Under the pieces are notes generated by a model that saw only the letters and a list, made by a program, of their open reading frames with translations, had not been told where the DNA came from and made no database searches. 64,000 bases of DNA from Campylorhamphus procurvoides (lineage: Eukaryota > Chordata > Aves > Passeriformes > Dendrocolaptidae). Position numbers and translations under genes: made by a program. This document shows positions 48,590-60,976 of the stretch, piece by piece. Where the stretch lies: contig WBMV01004172.1 of assembly GCA_013396655.1 (NCBI GenBank), forward strand, positions 186,001 to 250,000, given 5' to 3'. Each line of letters starts with the position of its first letter. Positions within the stretch are counted from its first letter, which is position 1.

Positions 48590-49260
48590 CTGTAACGGGA
48601 AATTCTAGGCACCAGAGGACTCCCTGCGAATCCCCGACCTGCCCGGGGCTGTCCGCGAGGGGGCCGCGCTGGCCCCGCGGGGCTGAGAGCCCGCCGCAGG
48701 GTCACCGCGGGGCGGGAGCCTGGCGTGGCGAGGGGGAGCTTCAGGTGGCCCTGGCACAGCCCGAAAGGAGCCGGCGGGGCTCTGGAAAGCCTGGCGGACG
48801 GCTGGGGCAGGGCTGGGCGGCCGCGGGGAGCAGGGGCCGGGGCCGGGCGGCCGATGCGGGGCGGGGCGGGGNNNNNNNNNNNNNNNNNNNNNNNNNNNNN
48901 NNNNNNNNNNNNNNNNNNNNNNNNNNNNNNNNNNNNNNNNNNNNNNNNNNNNNNNNNNNNNNNNNNNNNNNNNNNNNNNNNNNNNNNNNNNNNNNNNNNN
49001 NNNNNNNNNNNNNNNNNNNNNNNNNNNNNNNNNNNNNNNNNNNNNNNNNNNNNNNNNNNNNNNNNNNNNNNNNNNNNNNNNNNNNNNNNNNNNNNNNNNN
49101 NNNNNNNNNNGCGGGGACAGCGCGGGGGGAGCGGCCCTTCCCGCCGCGGGGAGAGCGGGACATCCCGCGGGGACAGCCGTGACCGCCCGGACAATGGGGG
49201 CGGGCGGGGGAAGCACCCGCCGCGCTCGGCACATCGCACATTAGGGCAGAGTGCCGCCCG
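48590..49260 (+). promoter_or_regulatory. MAPK11: CpG island, candidate MAPK11 promoter and first exon
   Basis: An abrupt GC- and CpG-rich block in AT-rich surroundings, interrupted by an assembly gap. It has tandem GC boxes (overlapping GGGGCGGGG at 48856-48871) immediately before the gap and no TATA box. It is the nearest upstream CpG island to exon 2 on the same strand, as expected of a broadly expressed kinase promoter. The readable flanks do not contain the p38 start or glycine loop, so exon 1, which is only about 115 coding bases in this family, would have to lie within the gap. Island status is seen; ownership by MAPK11 is inferred from position. It could instead be bidirectional or belong to a minus-strand transcript. 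Confidence 0.65.
48872..49110. other. Assembly gap (239 N)
   Basis: A run of 239 undetermined bases in the middle of the CpG island. The length is not a round placeholder, so it may be an estimated size. GC-extreme promoters often drop out of bird assemblies. Open frames computed across it are artefacts. Confidence 1.
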
Positions 49261-50710
49261 AGGGCTTCGGCATCTCTTGGGGAGGCTTAAGGGTTTGCCA
49301 CATTTTATCGTGAAACGTATCCCTTCCTCTGGTAATTCCCACACCAGGTTTGCACTGTGGAGAACTCCCAGCCCAGGCTGGACTGTTACTTCAGTATTTG
49401 ATGCACGCTTTACTACGCTTATAAAAGATGTGAATAATTTAAAAAAATAAGAGGTGTTTAAGGGGTTTGTGAAAAAGAGTTGTTGTTTCTTTTGTAAGCT
49501 GGGTAAGCGGAATTACATAAAACAACTCATAATGGGCCTAAAAAAATTTCTGTAGAACTTTACTTTTTGCCATGCCCTAAACTCATGCAATAGTTCTGAC
49601 TTTTTCTCTGTTCATAGTCAGATACCAGAGAACATTTATGGAGTTTCATATTTGTTCCTTCATTCTCTAGCTCTGTGAAATGTCTCAGTAGCACATGAGC
49701 TAAAAACATGCATTTAAAAAAAACAACAATCAGCAGAAGCACTCAGGACTAGCATGAAGTATCTTGGAATTCCTCTCTTTTTTATTTCTGATTTATGGTT
49801 GCACCTAGCAAAATAGTGTGTTAGTGTTGGTACCTACCATTGCAGTCAAGCATTATAGTCCTGTGAGGATCTGCTGTGACTAGTTTCACAAGGACCTAAT
49901 TTATTTAGACTGTAAAAATCTTAGTTTGTAAAATAAAAGAGGAGAAAGTAAACTAAGATATACAGTAGCAGAATAACCACTTTTATGTTCCAATTCAAAC
50001 TGCATTTCTGGTTATTTTCCCTATTTATGCTGACATAATTTTAAGGGGAAGATTGACTTTGCTCTGTTTTGTAATGAGATGTCGAGACTTCTGAGAAATT
50101 GAAAAGGAAATGAAAACATGTCATGGTTCACTTGGACCGCAGCTGGTGCTTTGGTTTTGGAAACTGTCCGCAAAGCCAAGGAAATGCTAGTATTTTTATC
50201 AATTGCAAAGCATAGGAACTGAGATGTAAAATGGAGACTGGAAGATGCTATGGGAAAGGTTCACTCTAAAATAGACATTTAAAAATAGAATACAGCATTA
50301 AATTATTGCTCTATATTAATAGCCTTGTTAACATCAATGAACTATAAACACAAACAGAAGTTGAATATGAAGGAAAGGTACACATCTCTCTGAGAAAAGC
50401 CGTCTATTTTTAGTGACTATTGAAATTGATTTTTTTTCTGTCTGCATGCGTGTGCTTTACCCAGGAGACCCACGAGACACATCCATTCCCTTGAGTAATA
50501 TGCTATATTGCTTCTGTGAATAATTGTATTCCTATTCAGTAAAACATCTAAAAACATATTCAAGTCTTACAGAAACCACTGGAATTAAACAATTCTTAAG
50601 TGGTTTGATGAATAGAAGCCAAGGTCCTGAACTACAGAGAGTGGCTTTAAAACAGGAATGGAGTTGTAACGAATTTCTTCTGCCTCAGTGAAACTGTTCT
50701 CTAGTCCTAC

Positions 50711-50736
50711 CTTTTTTTTTCCTTTTTTTTTTTTTT
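50711..50736. repeat. Poly(T) tract
   Basis: T9 (with one leading C), CC, then T14. Confidence 0.88.
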
Positions 50737-51500
50737 AATCAGTCGTATCCAATAGACTCAGGTAGCTGAATTGATGACTGCTAATAAGAAACATATTGTA
50801 AATATTTGCATTGAAAAAAATCTTTTGCTCACATCTCAAAATCAATAGAAGAGTTTGTGTCAGGAGGTTGTGTTTTGGCCCAATTTATTGACATTTCATA
50901 AGTCTGATAGAATTCATGTTTGAGTTAATTACAGATGCATCAGATATCCTATGGAGAGAGATATTAGTGGTTTAAAACAGATTCAGTTTTAGAGAGGTAT
51001 TCATACCAAGCACAGTGCTTTCCTGTTTGTTTTTCTTAGTTTTTATTTAGAAGTGGAATATGCATAAAAAGCAAATCTTCCTTAGTATTAAGAGCTCTAC
51101 TACTTTTCTCACTCTTTTAATGACATATCACAAAGAACATTTCTTTTTGGAAATCCTCTGAACTCAGCCACAATGCCAAGCTGTTTTGCACTTCAGCATC
51201 TATGTAAACCATAGGGAGGACATCTGAGGTCTGTCCCTCAAGTACTTCTCTCTTGCAGTGCTCTTTGTGTTACCCTTGTATTTTAACTCCATGGAAGGCT
51301 TCCTCCTACCTGATCTCTTTCCTGTGGCCATTCAGGCTCGTGGATGTTCTGTCATTTGCCACTGTCTGATCTGACTTTAAGTTTAGGAAAAAGAAAATTA
51401 AAACCCTATGAAAGTGTAGTGTGTGTGGTAGTTTAGTTACATGTAAAATTATCAATGGCATCCTCAACAGTACATTTTGGTTAATTTCTCTCTTCTTTGC

Positions 51501-51560
51501 ATTTGTTTGGTTTGGGTTTTTTGTTTGGGTTTTTGTAGGTTGTTTTTTTTTTCTTTTGGT
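51501..51560. repeat. T/G-rich low-complexity tract
   Basis: TTTGGTTTGGG and TTTTTGT words, the complement-like counterpart of the A/C tracts found left of 49 kb. The plus-strand frame across it (Phe/Val/Trp-rich) is compositional. Confidence 0.9.
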
Positions 51561-54055
51561 ATTAGAAAACATCACATTTACACACAGAATTGGGTTGTTT
51601 TGTGGTGCTTTTCTTTTGTGCTATAGCTTTTCTTATCAAGTTGAGGTTTTTTTATTACTAGACAATTAATTTAACCAAGTTTTGGCTTGAGAAAGACTTA
51701 AAGTTTTCTTGAAAAATGAATTTTCAGTGTCCACTCTCAAAGCTGGGTGTACCTCTCACAGAAGTCAAAGGGCTGGTTGGCTCTTAACAGACCAGGCACC
51801 AGACCGGCTAATTGAAAAATTTGAAAACATTCTGATGTTAAGTGCAGCATTTAAGCTAAATTAAGCCATTTAGATGGGAAGCAAGCTAGCTTACATTCAC
51901 AGCAGTAATCTTCATCTACAACCTTTTCATTTTGTTCTAGAGAAAAAAAAGCAGATTATGTCTCTAGTCAAACTGCATGTTAAACTCTTTTCCATTGTGA
52001 CTCTACCTTTTAAATAAGAATATTGGCTGTGTTTGAGTCTTCCAACTGTCCCAGTGATATCACTTATAAGCTGGACCTTTAGGCTGAAGCATCTCTGCCT
52101 CCCTGCTATGTTGTCCTGGTAGGTCCACTATGGTTTGGTACATGGGTGCCTTTTCTTTTGGGAGCTGGCATTGCCACCTACCTTGAGAAAGAGCTTTTTT
52201 AAAGACTTCTTATTATACCACAAATTATGTAACATGGGTAGATTTTTGGTTTGCTGTGGTTTGGAGTTTTTTTAAGCCTGCATGCCTCTTTTTATGCAGC
52301 TTTTGTAAACTGTGTTCTAACCTACTTAGTCCTATTTTTGCCTGGGAGGGATCAACAGTATTCAGTAGCATCCTGTCTCTGATCTCTCCAACAGGTTGTT
52401 TTCCATTAGCATATTGCAGGCTCTGTGTTCTGCTTTCTTTGGAAAGAACAGACCTTGCAAGATGAACCAAAGTGAGTTGAGAGCTTCTTCCCAACCAGAA
52501 ACTCCTGCCCTGTTTCCTTGGAGGCTGTTGGCGTCAATAGTACTTACACTCAGTCTTTTTTGATTTTAAGAGTGTGCAATGCCTAACACCAACTTAGATG
52601 GCATAATGCATTTTTAAAAAGAGGCCTGCTAAGTCAGAGTGTAATGGCATGGGCCTCAGTTCAAGAAAAGCAGGGAAGCAAAGCCTGCCTTAAGTCTTTT
52701 ACATAATGCAACACTTCAGTATCCCTCTATCCTGTTAACTTTACATGAATGCTTTAGGTTCACTAAGTTTTGTCCTGGCTAATGTTGGGTAAAAATGGGG
52801 TAAATTGAAGGCTCTTTAAGCTACTGTTTTGCTTTGAGGAAGTGCAAATGGAAAAAATAGAAGCAGAAGGCTTTAATCTTGAAGTTTAACTCCTTTCCAT
52901 CTTGTTATCCACTCCATTCTGGACTTCTGGTTAGATTGTACTCACAAGTGTTTTAAGGGCAGTAGCTTACAATACTGGAACATAGCATTGCTGGTACTGC
53001 CCTTTCCACATTGAGGACCTCTAAGGAGATGCTGAGACAGCTCAGGAGCATGTGAGCAATCTTAAAAGCTGATATAAATTGTCTTTGACTGACAAAAATT
53101 CCTTCATCCAAGATTGTACTTGATGACTTCCATATTTTATTTTAAAAGGATCTTTTTTCTTAGCTGTAGTGATACTAAGTGTATGATTTCAACTGTGAGG
53201 TCAGGTTACTGGAGTTGTGGTGTGTGTCACTGTACCACCACATGCTACTTTAAATAGAAAATGGTGAGATAAACTTTTAGATTAGTAGTAACACACAGCT
53301 GCTCTATGTAAATACAGCTGGAAACTGAAGGTGGTCTAGATATCTACAAGCTAAACACAATCTCAAGCACATATGGATTTCAGCAGACTCCCTTTGGACT
53401 GTTCTTCTTTCAGATTAGGTCTCCTGTTTCCAGTGCAAATACAGGTGCTGTATATAATACTTCACTCTACATATGATTATATTTATTGTAAACTTTTCAC
53501 ACAATGTTGTTAAAATATTGCTGTGCAAGATCTCTTAAGAGTTGTCTGTTTTTGGTATGTGTCATTCAGAAGGAAACTATTGAAGCCTTTCATTAGTTTT
53601 GCAGATATTTACGATGTTCCCTTCGAAACACTTCCTTGAAAATTGAGTGAGAGATGAAGGCTGATATGAGAGTCCAGTCAGAGTCAGGACACCTCTTAAG
53701 AGTGAATAAATATAATAAGGACACTTTGAAACAAGGCCTTGAAGGCAAGGTTGCACCAGAGAGGAGAACTAAATAAAAGAAGTTGCGTGATCAATGTTAC
53801 AGCTTAGAAGGAGGATCTTTGCTGCAGTATTGCTGGAGTGAATGGATGGAAATAAGTGAAGCAACAAAAAAATGTTGCAGAGTGAGACTCTCAAAGGAAT
53901 GTAAAGGAATAGCCATTAGGAACAAAGACACAGTGGGATTTGCAGTTACAGAGCCAAGGAAGATCAAGAATTCAAAAAATTTTGTGAAAGATACATGAAA
54001 GAAGATGGAAGAGTGTTTCTGAGCACTGGCCAGGGAGACTAGAGAGTTTGTTGAG

Positions 54056-54086
54056 AGTGGTTTCGTCAGAGTGGTTTCGTCAGAGT
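54056..54086. repeat. 14-bp tandem duplication
   Basis: GAGTGGTTTCGTCA is repeated directly (AGAGTGGTTTCGTCAGAGTGGTTTCGTCAGAG). Confidence 0.9.
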
Positions 54087-56798
54087 ACTAGACTGGAATG
54101 TAGATTACTTGTCATTCCTTTGTCTGGTTTCATCCTGAGTATTTTCCAGCTGTTGAAATACTATAGTTAACTGACTTTGGAAAGGAAAGGGAAATGAGGG
54201 GGTAATTAGTGGAGTCAAGGTTCCTCTTTTAAATGAGAATGTCTGAGAACACTTAATGAAGGTGGTGTTTGTGGAGAAGGATGAGAAGGGCTGAGAATTG
54301 CTGTGCCAGAGGTTTCTATATAGAGTGCTGTCACTAAGCCTGTGAAGCAGGTTGAGAGCAGATGACATCTGTGTGTGTGAGGAGGGTGATAGAGGGTCTT
54401 GTAGGAAAGACAAAGAAAAGGCAAGGTTAAGAAGTGGGGAAGACCACTTTGTATTGTGCAGGTTTTGTTTCACAAGAAATTAATGAGATCTCTTTCAGAG
54501 AAAGGGGAGACATGAAATGGAAGAGGTGAGAGACACTAGATGAGCCAGTTGTGGCAGAAAGGCAGTAAAGGTCATGAAATTATAGCCTTCTGTGTGTCTG
54601 TTGGGATACATTAGCAGAGGGTATTCTCTGCAGGGGGTCTCCTCCATTCCTAGTTCAATATATTTTTCTTTTTTTATTATATGTGCATTCCTGATTACAT
54701 GAGGCAGCAGTGGCATAGTACCTCCTTTCCTGTCCTGCTGTCAGCCATGATTGTGATTGCAGTTGCCTGAGGGACACAGTCCCTGTTCCAGAGACTGAAA
54801 TGTCTTTGGGCCTGGTTGCTTCAACACGGCTTCCCAAGGAGCTGTTTGCAATTTCAGAACCTATTAGTTACTTGATACCAAAAGTATATTAAAATAATAT
54901 ATTAACACCACCCCCCTTACTTGTGTCCATACAGTCAGAAAGGGAGAGGACATTTCAAAACCCCTGTGTGACCTGGAAATAAATTGCTACTGTTTAATAT
55001 TTTGGCTCTTGTAGAGAGAGGAAACAGGAAATGTGAAGGAGAAGTGGGGGAGAAATAGGAAGAAGGATGAGAATGTAAGCGAGATTTTGTCTGTATGTAT
55101 TTGAAAGCAGTGATATTTTTCACGTTAAACTTTATATCCAGATTAACCACATGTATTTCTAGTTGAAGCTTCAAAGCCCCCAATGTATAACTCCCTGTCT
55201 GTCCTTTTTAATGAAATGATGAATGGAACACATTTGTTATCAGCAGTATACTGGCTTAGTGGCAGCTGACTGATTTTCTTGTTTACATACTGACATTGGG
55301 CTTATAGCCTATCTAAAATATATGACTATTTTAGTATCCATGAGTTGGTTGCACATGCTGTAGAAGCTATCAGCTTATGACCGCAACCTTCTGTATATTT
55401 TTCTCACAACTGTGATTTTAAATACATCACTCCCACTGATATAAGCTGTAGGTTCACCTAGAAAAGTGTGACAGCTCCTCTGTAAAGTTATTTGAATGTT
55501 TAAGTCATTGTGGAGGCGTAGGAAATAGATTAGAAAATAAAAAATGGCTTGTGGATTCAGAGGCTGATACAGCACTTCTATGATCGTGTTGTTACATTGA
55601 AAGATGACTGGTGATGTGTTCACATAAACATACAGAGAGCAATTATTTTTTAATATTTTCAGTGTCTCCTTAAAATATAAAGCCAACACATTTTTTCTTG
55701 GTTGTAGAGCAATTATGTTGCACATGTAAGAGCTATTTTGTGTTTTTATATTTAGATTTAGTGGTAAATTAATCTGAGATAATTAACAGTGATTGTACTA
55801 AAACCAAAACAATTGAGGCTAGTGCTCAGCATGGTGTGTTGGAATAATATCCAAGTGATGGGATGTAATTTTACAGTACAATAACCTGTCATCATCAAGC
55901 AAGTATTTTTTTTGTCTATGAGGAGATTAGTGCTCTAGTTTCAGTTGGTCATTACTCATCCTCTTGTATTTTGTCTAGCTACTGTCTAATTTTTCTTTAT
56001 AGTTTCTTTTGGATGCACTTTTTTTGTGATTTATGTGGTTTAGTGGAAATCACCTACCTGAACTTTCAAAAAAAAAGTAACAAAATGTTTATTAAGAAGA
56101 AACAAATGAACCATTTCATGGTACTCTTAACTTAAATCATCTGTGCGTGGCCATTTTCCGTTGTTGTCTTGCAACACTGCCAATAGCTATTATGGTCCAT
56201 TTTCTAGTGTGGGGTAGATGCTGTGTGTGCTTTTTTCAAGACTGCTGTATATCTCAAAAAGTAGCTCTGTTTATTTAAATAAAAAAGGAGAGCAAGATCT
56301 AGGAGAAGACCGAGGAGACAAAGTTCACAATCTAAATCTTGCAAATAAAAACCAAATCCGTGTTATTGATGTACTTTCTTTCATTTACATGACATTTACA
56401 AGAGATGTAAAAAGGATTGGTATTCACTGTAGTTGTGAGGAACCCAAATTACATGATTGGATATTAGAAAATGTCCCAGGATGGGTTTCCTGTGATCCCT
56501 CCTTTCTATCTTACTTACCAATGCACAGTGCAGTAAGGGCTGCCTCCCTCAGTGGTGAGGTTCTCTGGGTGTAGACCACTGTTCTGTTCTTTCCTCTTCA
56601 ATACTTGCTCACATATACCCTCCTGCTGCTGTTGTTTGTTTTTCTCAGAAATTCTTCCAAATTAAGAGGGCATGTCCATGAGGATGTTCCTGTCTCCTGT
56701 AATAAGAGGAATCAGTGGGTACCTGAAAGAGTGCTGAGGTCTGTGGATAAGAGCTCAAAATTGTGAACCCGTGTTTTGAGCATGAATTACATTCTTTC

Positions 56799-56856
56799 TT
56801 TGGGTTTGTTTGTTTTGTTTTGTTTTTCTGGTGTTTTTTGGTTTTCTTTTTCTCTT
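56799..56856. repeat. T/G-rich low-complexity tract
   Basis: GTTTGTTTGTTTTG-type words and a long T-rich tail. Confidence 0.9.
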
Positions 56857-58865
56857 AACACATATAATGGGGAATCTTGCCATATTCTGAAGGAATGCAA
56901 CCCGGGGAAGGAACAATATTTGTGTTGTGCTGCAGTGAAAGAAACAAAAATAGAAACCTGAAACAATATGGGGAAAGTGTCATTGCCACATGTGCTGTGT
57001 ACAGTATTCTCTTGAAGTTTTGGTATAGTATGTCCAAACAGTTGTCAAACTTCTGATGACATAAAGGTAATGGCCTCACAAGCTGAGACACTGAATTATA
57101 TAAAAAAAATTGAAAAACTTAGTCTTCTAGTTTTTGCGCTTAACACCAAATCAGTTTCTCAGAATATGTGTATCTAATTAATTTGTGCAGCTATAATATT
57201 TTTGAAAGCATAAAATTACTCTTTGTAGACAACCAAAACCTTGTGGTTATCCAGAGTGATGAGGATGGAATATTGTCAGACATGGGTAACCTACAGCAAA
57301 TGCAGACACAAGGCTGGCACCACATACAACCAGCTTTGAGTCATGCCTTCATTCTGCATCAGCTAGACCTGAGCTGACTCCAGGCATGAAGAGAACTCAC
57401 TAGAATGAACACTGCATTCAAGCTGAACCTTTTCCAGGCATTGTGGGTAGTAATGTGCCCAGCTGATAAGCCCTGTCCAAGCCCAAAGCATTAGGAATTT
57501 CAGGGACTGGCTGTAGTTCAAGGGGACCAGCTGATCCCAGGAGGAATTCTTTCTGCATTGTATACTAGAGTTTACTAAATAGGATGAGAGTTGGCTCCAT
57601 GTGTGTTTTAATAGATCAGGTTCCAACAAACAGTCCTCCAGCTGTTGAAGCTAATTTGATCCCAAAGGCTAAGTAGCCATAGGTGAATAGTGTGCTTCTG
57701 GTCCCAAAATCGCTGAGGGGTCAGGGCAAGCTGCGCACATGAGTGGGATGTCTGTCCAGTATTACAGCTCTGCAACCACAGGCGATAAACTGTCCATGGA
57801 TATCAGGGAAATGACTGTATCTACAGCCATAGTTATAAACGTAAAAAACCCATGTCCTATCAAAAGTCATGAAGTTAGTTTGAAACTATTAAAATCTGGT
57901 GCTTTCTGCCTCTTGAGTTTTTGGACTGCAGTAGCTTCCTACGTTCAAATTTTTCTCCAATACCTTAAGAACTGGAAAATGTGCATATAAATAGAGATTT
58001 GTATTTCATCTAGTGGAACTTCAATAGAATTCTTAAATATAGAAGTTGACAACACTGAAAAGGTGGGTCTAATTTAAGCAATGATTGAAAATCACACTAA
58101 ACAAAAGTCTCTAATCTGTGTGAAAACGATGCCATCTATTTAAGCAGACTAATGGCTTTTTATCCTTGATCCTTAGAAAGGCGAGACAGCAAAAAATGTG
58201 TCATAACTCTGATGTGTTCTTGGTCAAAAATGATCATATCTGAAAAAGCTATTGCTAAGATTGTTACAAAGTTGTTTCTTGTAAATTAAATATATATTAA
58301 TAATTGTGTTTCTTTTTAAATAATGATCTAAAGTCTGCCTGAAGTGGTATCTCCATATTTTATTGAGATATGTGAGCATACTGTCTAACAATGGTGGCAA
58401 AAATACTGATGGTATGCAGAGAAAAAGTTACTTGTTTTCACTGCTTATGATAAATGAAATGCCAACCATAAAGAATAGGTTAGAGATGGGAAATTATATT
58501 CTTTTTCAAACATCAAAGTTTATCTCCATTGTATTATTCTGTCCAGCTACATGAGGTAACAAAATAATCAGAGGTAAAACATCTCAGAAAAGGTAGTTTC
58601 AGAGAAACTCAGGAAACAGTAGCTGAACCATTGGAAACATGATTTGTTTCCATCTGTGAGTATAAACCAGATAGAAACACAGGTGGTTGGCCAAATCAGA
58701 AGCATGCAGGCAATAACCTTGCAAAAGAAAAAGGCACTGTAAGTTGAAGGCAGTTTGTGAGGTGGTGCAAACACCAAAGGACTGGCAGACAGACCCTCTC
58801 CAGTCTCAGTGAAGAAGTGGGGAAGGTGTGAGTTGGATTTCATGCAAAGTAAGGGAAGGTGGGGG

Positions 58866-59292
58866 TGTCCTAGTTAATGCTAGGACAGTTCATTTTCTTC
58901 TTAGTAGCTGCTAGAGTGCTGTGTTTGGGATTCAGTATGACAATAATGTTGATATTCTGATGTATTGGCTGTTGCTATGTAGTGCTGACTCTACGTCCAG
59001 GACTTTTCAGTGCCCCATGCTCTGCTAATTAGGAGCTGCACTAGAAGCTGGAAGGGAGCACAACTGGGACAAATTACCTGACCTGGCCAAAGGGATGTTT
59101 CATACCATAAAACATCATGTGCAGTATGAGAATTATTAATATTGTTATTGTATTTGGCATTATTGTAATATTTTGTTTCAATTATTATTGTTCCCATCTC
59201 AATGCATGAGGTTCACTTTTTCTTTCCGAGGTGGAGGGGAGTGAGAGGCAGCTATGTGGTACTTAGTTGCCAGGTGCAGTTTAACTGTGACA
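58866..59292 (+). mobile_element. Solo LTR of an ERV-L type endogenous retrovirus
   Basis: A 427-bp element with TG...CA ends (TGTCCTAG at the left, CTGTGACA at the right), of an ERV-L LTR type common in neoavian genomes. Recognised blocks are TTCTTCTTAGTAGCTG, GTGTTTGGGATTCAGTATGA, CAGGACTTTTCAGT, CTGACCTGGCCAAAGGG, CATACCATAAAACATCATG, an ATT-rich middle, and AGTGAGAGGCAGCTATGTGGTACTTAGTTGCC near the end. The TATA and downstream GC-rich part are missing or deleted, so the core promoter looks broken. Flanking 5-mers are GGGGG and GAGAG, at best a decayed target-site duplication. No gag or pol sequence adjoins it. It lies sense-oriented in putative MAPK11 intron 1, 3.1 kb before exon 2. Confidence 0.8.
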
Positions 59293-60908
59293 GAGAGCCT
59301 GTAACACTTCTTCCCTATTAAACCTGTTAACAGTATAGGTTTGGAGGTTTTTTAAGAAGCTGTTTTGATCATTTTACTCAGGCTGGTTACAGGCCCTTAA
59401 GGAAGGTTTTACAGCACCTGCCAAGCACAGGTGGGCCCCTATTTTTGCTGTGACTGGGAACAGAGATGTCCTATCCAGGGACTAGTCTGAAAGCTGAGCG
59501 TTCTTGGGGAAATCACACCAAAAGGGAAGCAGCTCATCCTGCTACCTGATAGTTTACTCAGGGGCCAATGGTGGATACAGGGGACAAATCAGACTGCATC
59601 TATAATGGGGTAATCTCAAGACAGAGAGATTTAGTCTAAAAATGTGATCACAGAGGCAGTAGCAGAGGTCACAGATACAAGTCATCCTTGAATCTGACAA
59701 ACAAGACAATTCAAACATACTTTTAAATGCTTTACTTGAATAACTTGAATTATGATGAGGCATTATGATGCCTTCAGGCAAGGAAAGGCCTGAAGGTATT
59801 AGCTCTGATTATCATTTTATGCAGTTCATTGAGTGGGGAGGAATTCATTTAAATCAAGTCAGTCTCCAGCCTGTGCAACTTCATGACGATTCATGATTTT
59901 CCATTGGAGGTGTCAGGACTCGAGTTGCCTTTTTTCTTCTCCTCTCTCCTTATGTGGTTCCATTGTGGGCCTAAAAAGCTTATTACTGAAGCTAAAAAGG
60001 TAATGCTTTGTACCATCTGAAAATTTTGCAGCCCTGAGTTATATGGAGGATAAAAAGTAATCCATCTTAAAGATCAGTTGGTTTTAAATCATTGAAATGC
60101 ACATTTGAACTTAGAATGGGGAGGAGAGAGATGTTTATCATTATAACAGGATTTAAAATCTAATTCCTCCTAGCCTTGTATAATGTATACAGTGTTTCAC
60201 AAACTGGTATAAGCCTGAGTGGGAAGGCTTATGAATTACCAGAAGAGCTGAGATGTCAAGCAGACTGCTGGTTTGGGCAGTGCTATTTATTTATCTGGAT
60301 AAACACTTTATATCCTTTCCAGCTTCTTTTGTAGAGAGCGTGCATTTGTGCAACTTGGCAGTGTTCTCCAGTGGCTTCCCTGCCCATGATTAAGCACAAG
60401 GCAATTACATATACTCTGTTATATTAACAACCAAACAGCAGCTTCCTTTTTATTTCTTTAGATTTACTTGTGCAGCCTTCATATTGTCCCTGTGGCTGGT
60501 CATGTAGAATTTAAGATGTCTCTGCTGTCAGTTCTTCTCTCACTCTTCATTCCTTCAGCTGCTCCATGTATTTGAACAACACAGCATCCTCATATCCTGA
60601 ATAACTCTGTCCCTGCTCTGCTGTCAGAACAAGTAATTCTGTTGTATCACTTACACCCACTCATCAGAGTGATACCAGTCTCCTTCCTGCGCTCTTCTTT
60701 CTTCTGCTTCAGGGAATGTCCTTCCTGAGGTGCTCAGCAAAGCCACAACACTTTAGTCTTAAAACTTCCCTGAAGCTCAGCTTCTGTGGTGCTTGCAAGA
60801 GACTAGCTAAGTAATCTGCTTACCTATTTCATTTATCTCATTAGTGACTTCCTTGTTCCATGGTGCCTGCAGGAGACTTGCTGATTAAATCTACTTATCT
60901 TTACTCTG

Positions 60909-60976
60909 TTGGGTTTTGCGGGTTTTTTTCTTTTTTGTTTGTTGTGGGTTTTTTTGTTTGATTGGGTTTTTTTAAG
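60909..60976. repeat. T/G-rich low-complexity tract
   Basis: GTTGGGTTTTG, GGGTTTTTTT and TTTGTTTGATTGGG words. Confidence 0.9.

Noticed and set aside
48460..49450. Long open frames (166-294 codons) across the 49-kb island on both strands
   Set aside because: They run through the 239 N and are held open by GC-rich composition. Readable parts are Pro/Arg/Gly/Ala-rich with no known domain.
53640..54000. Possible repeat element with a 71-codon ORF (53783-53998)
   Set aside because: The sequence style hints at an old interspersed repeat, but I could not match any family or find termini.
56218..56574. 118-codon plus ORF in putative intron 1
   Set aside because: No recognised motif and no splice context. 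AT-rich with an AAATAAAAAAGG run; most likely chance.
58011..58026. CATCTAGTGG as a CTCF-like site
   Set aside because: The reverse complement CCACTAGATGAA loses the critical GGC positions of the core.
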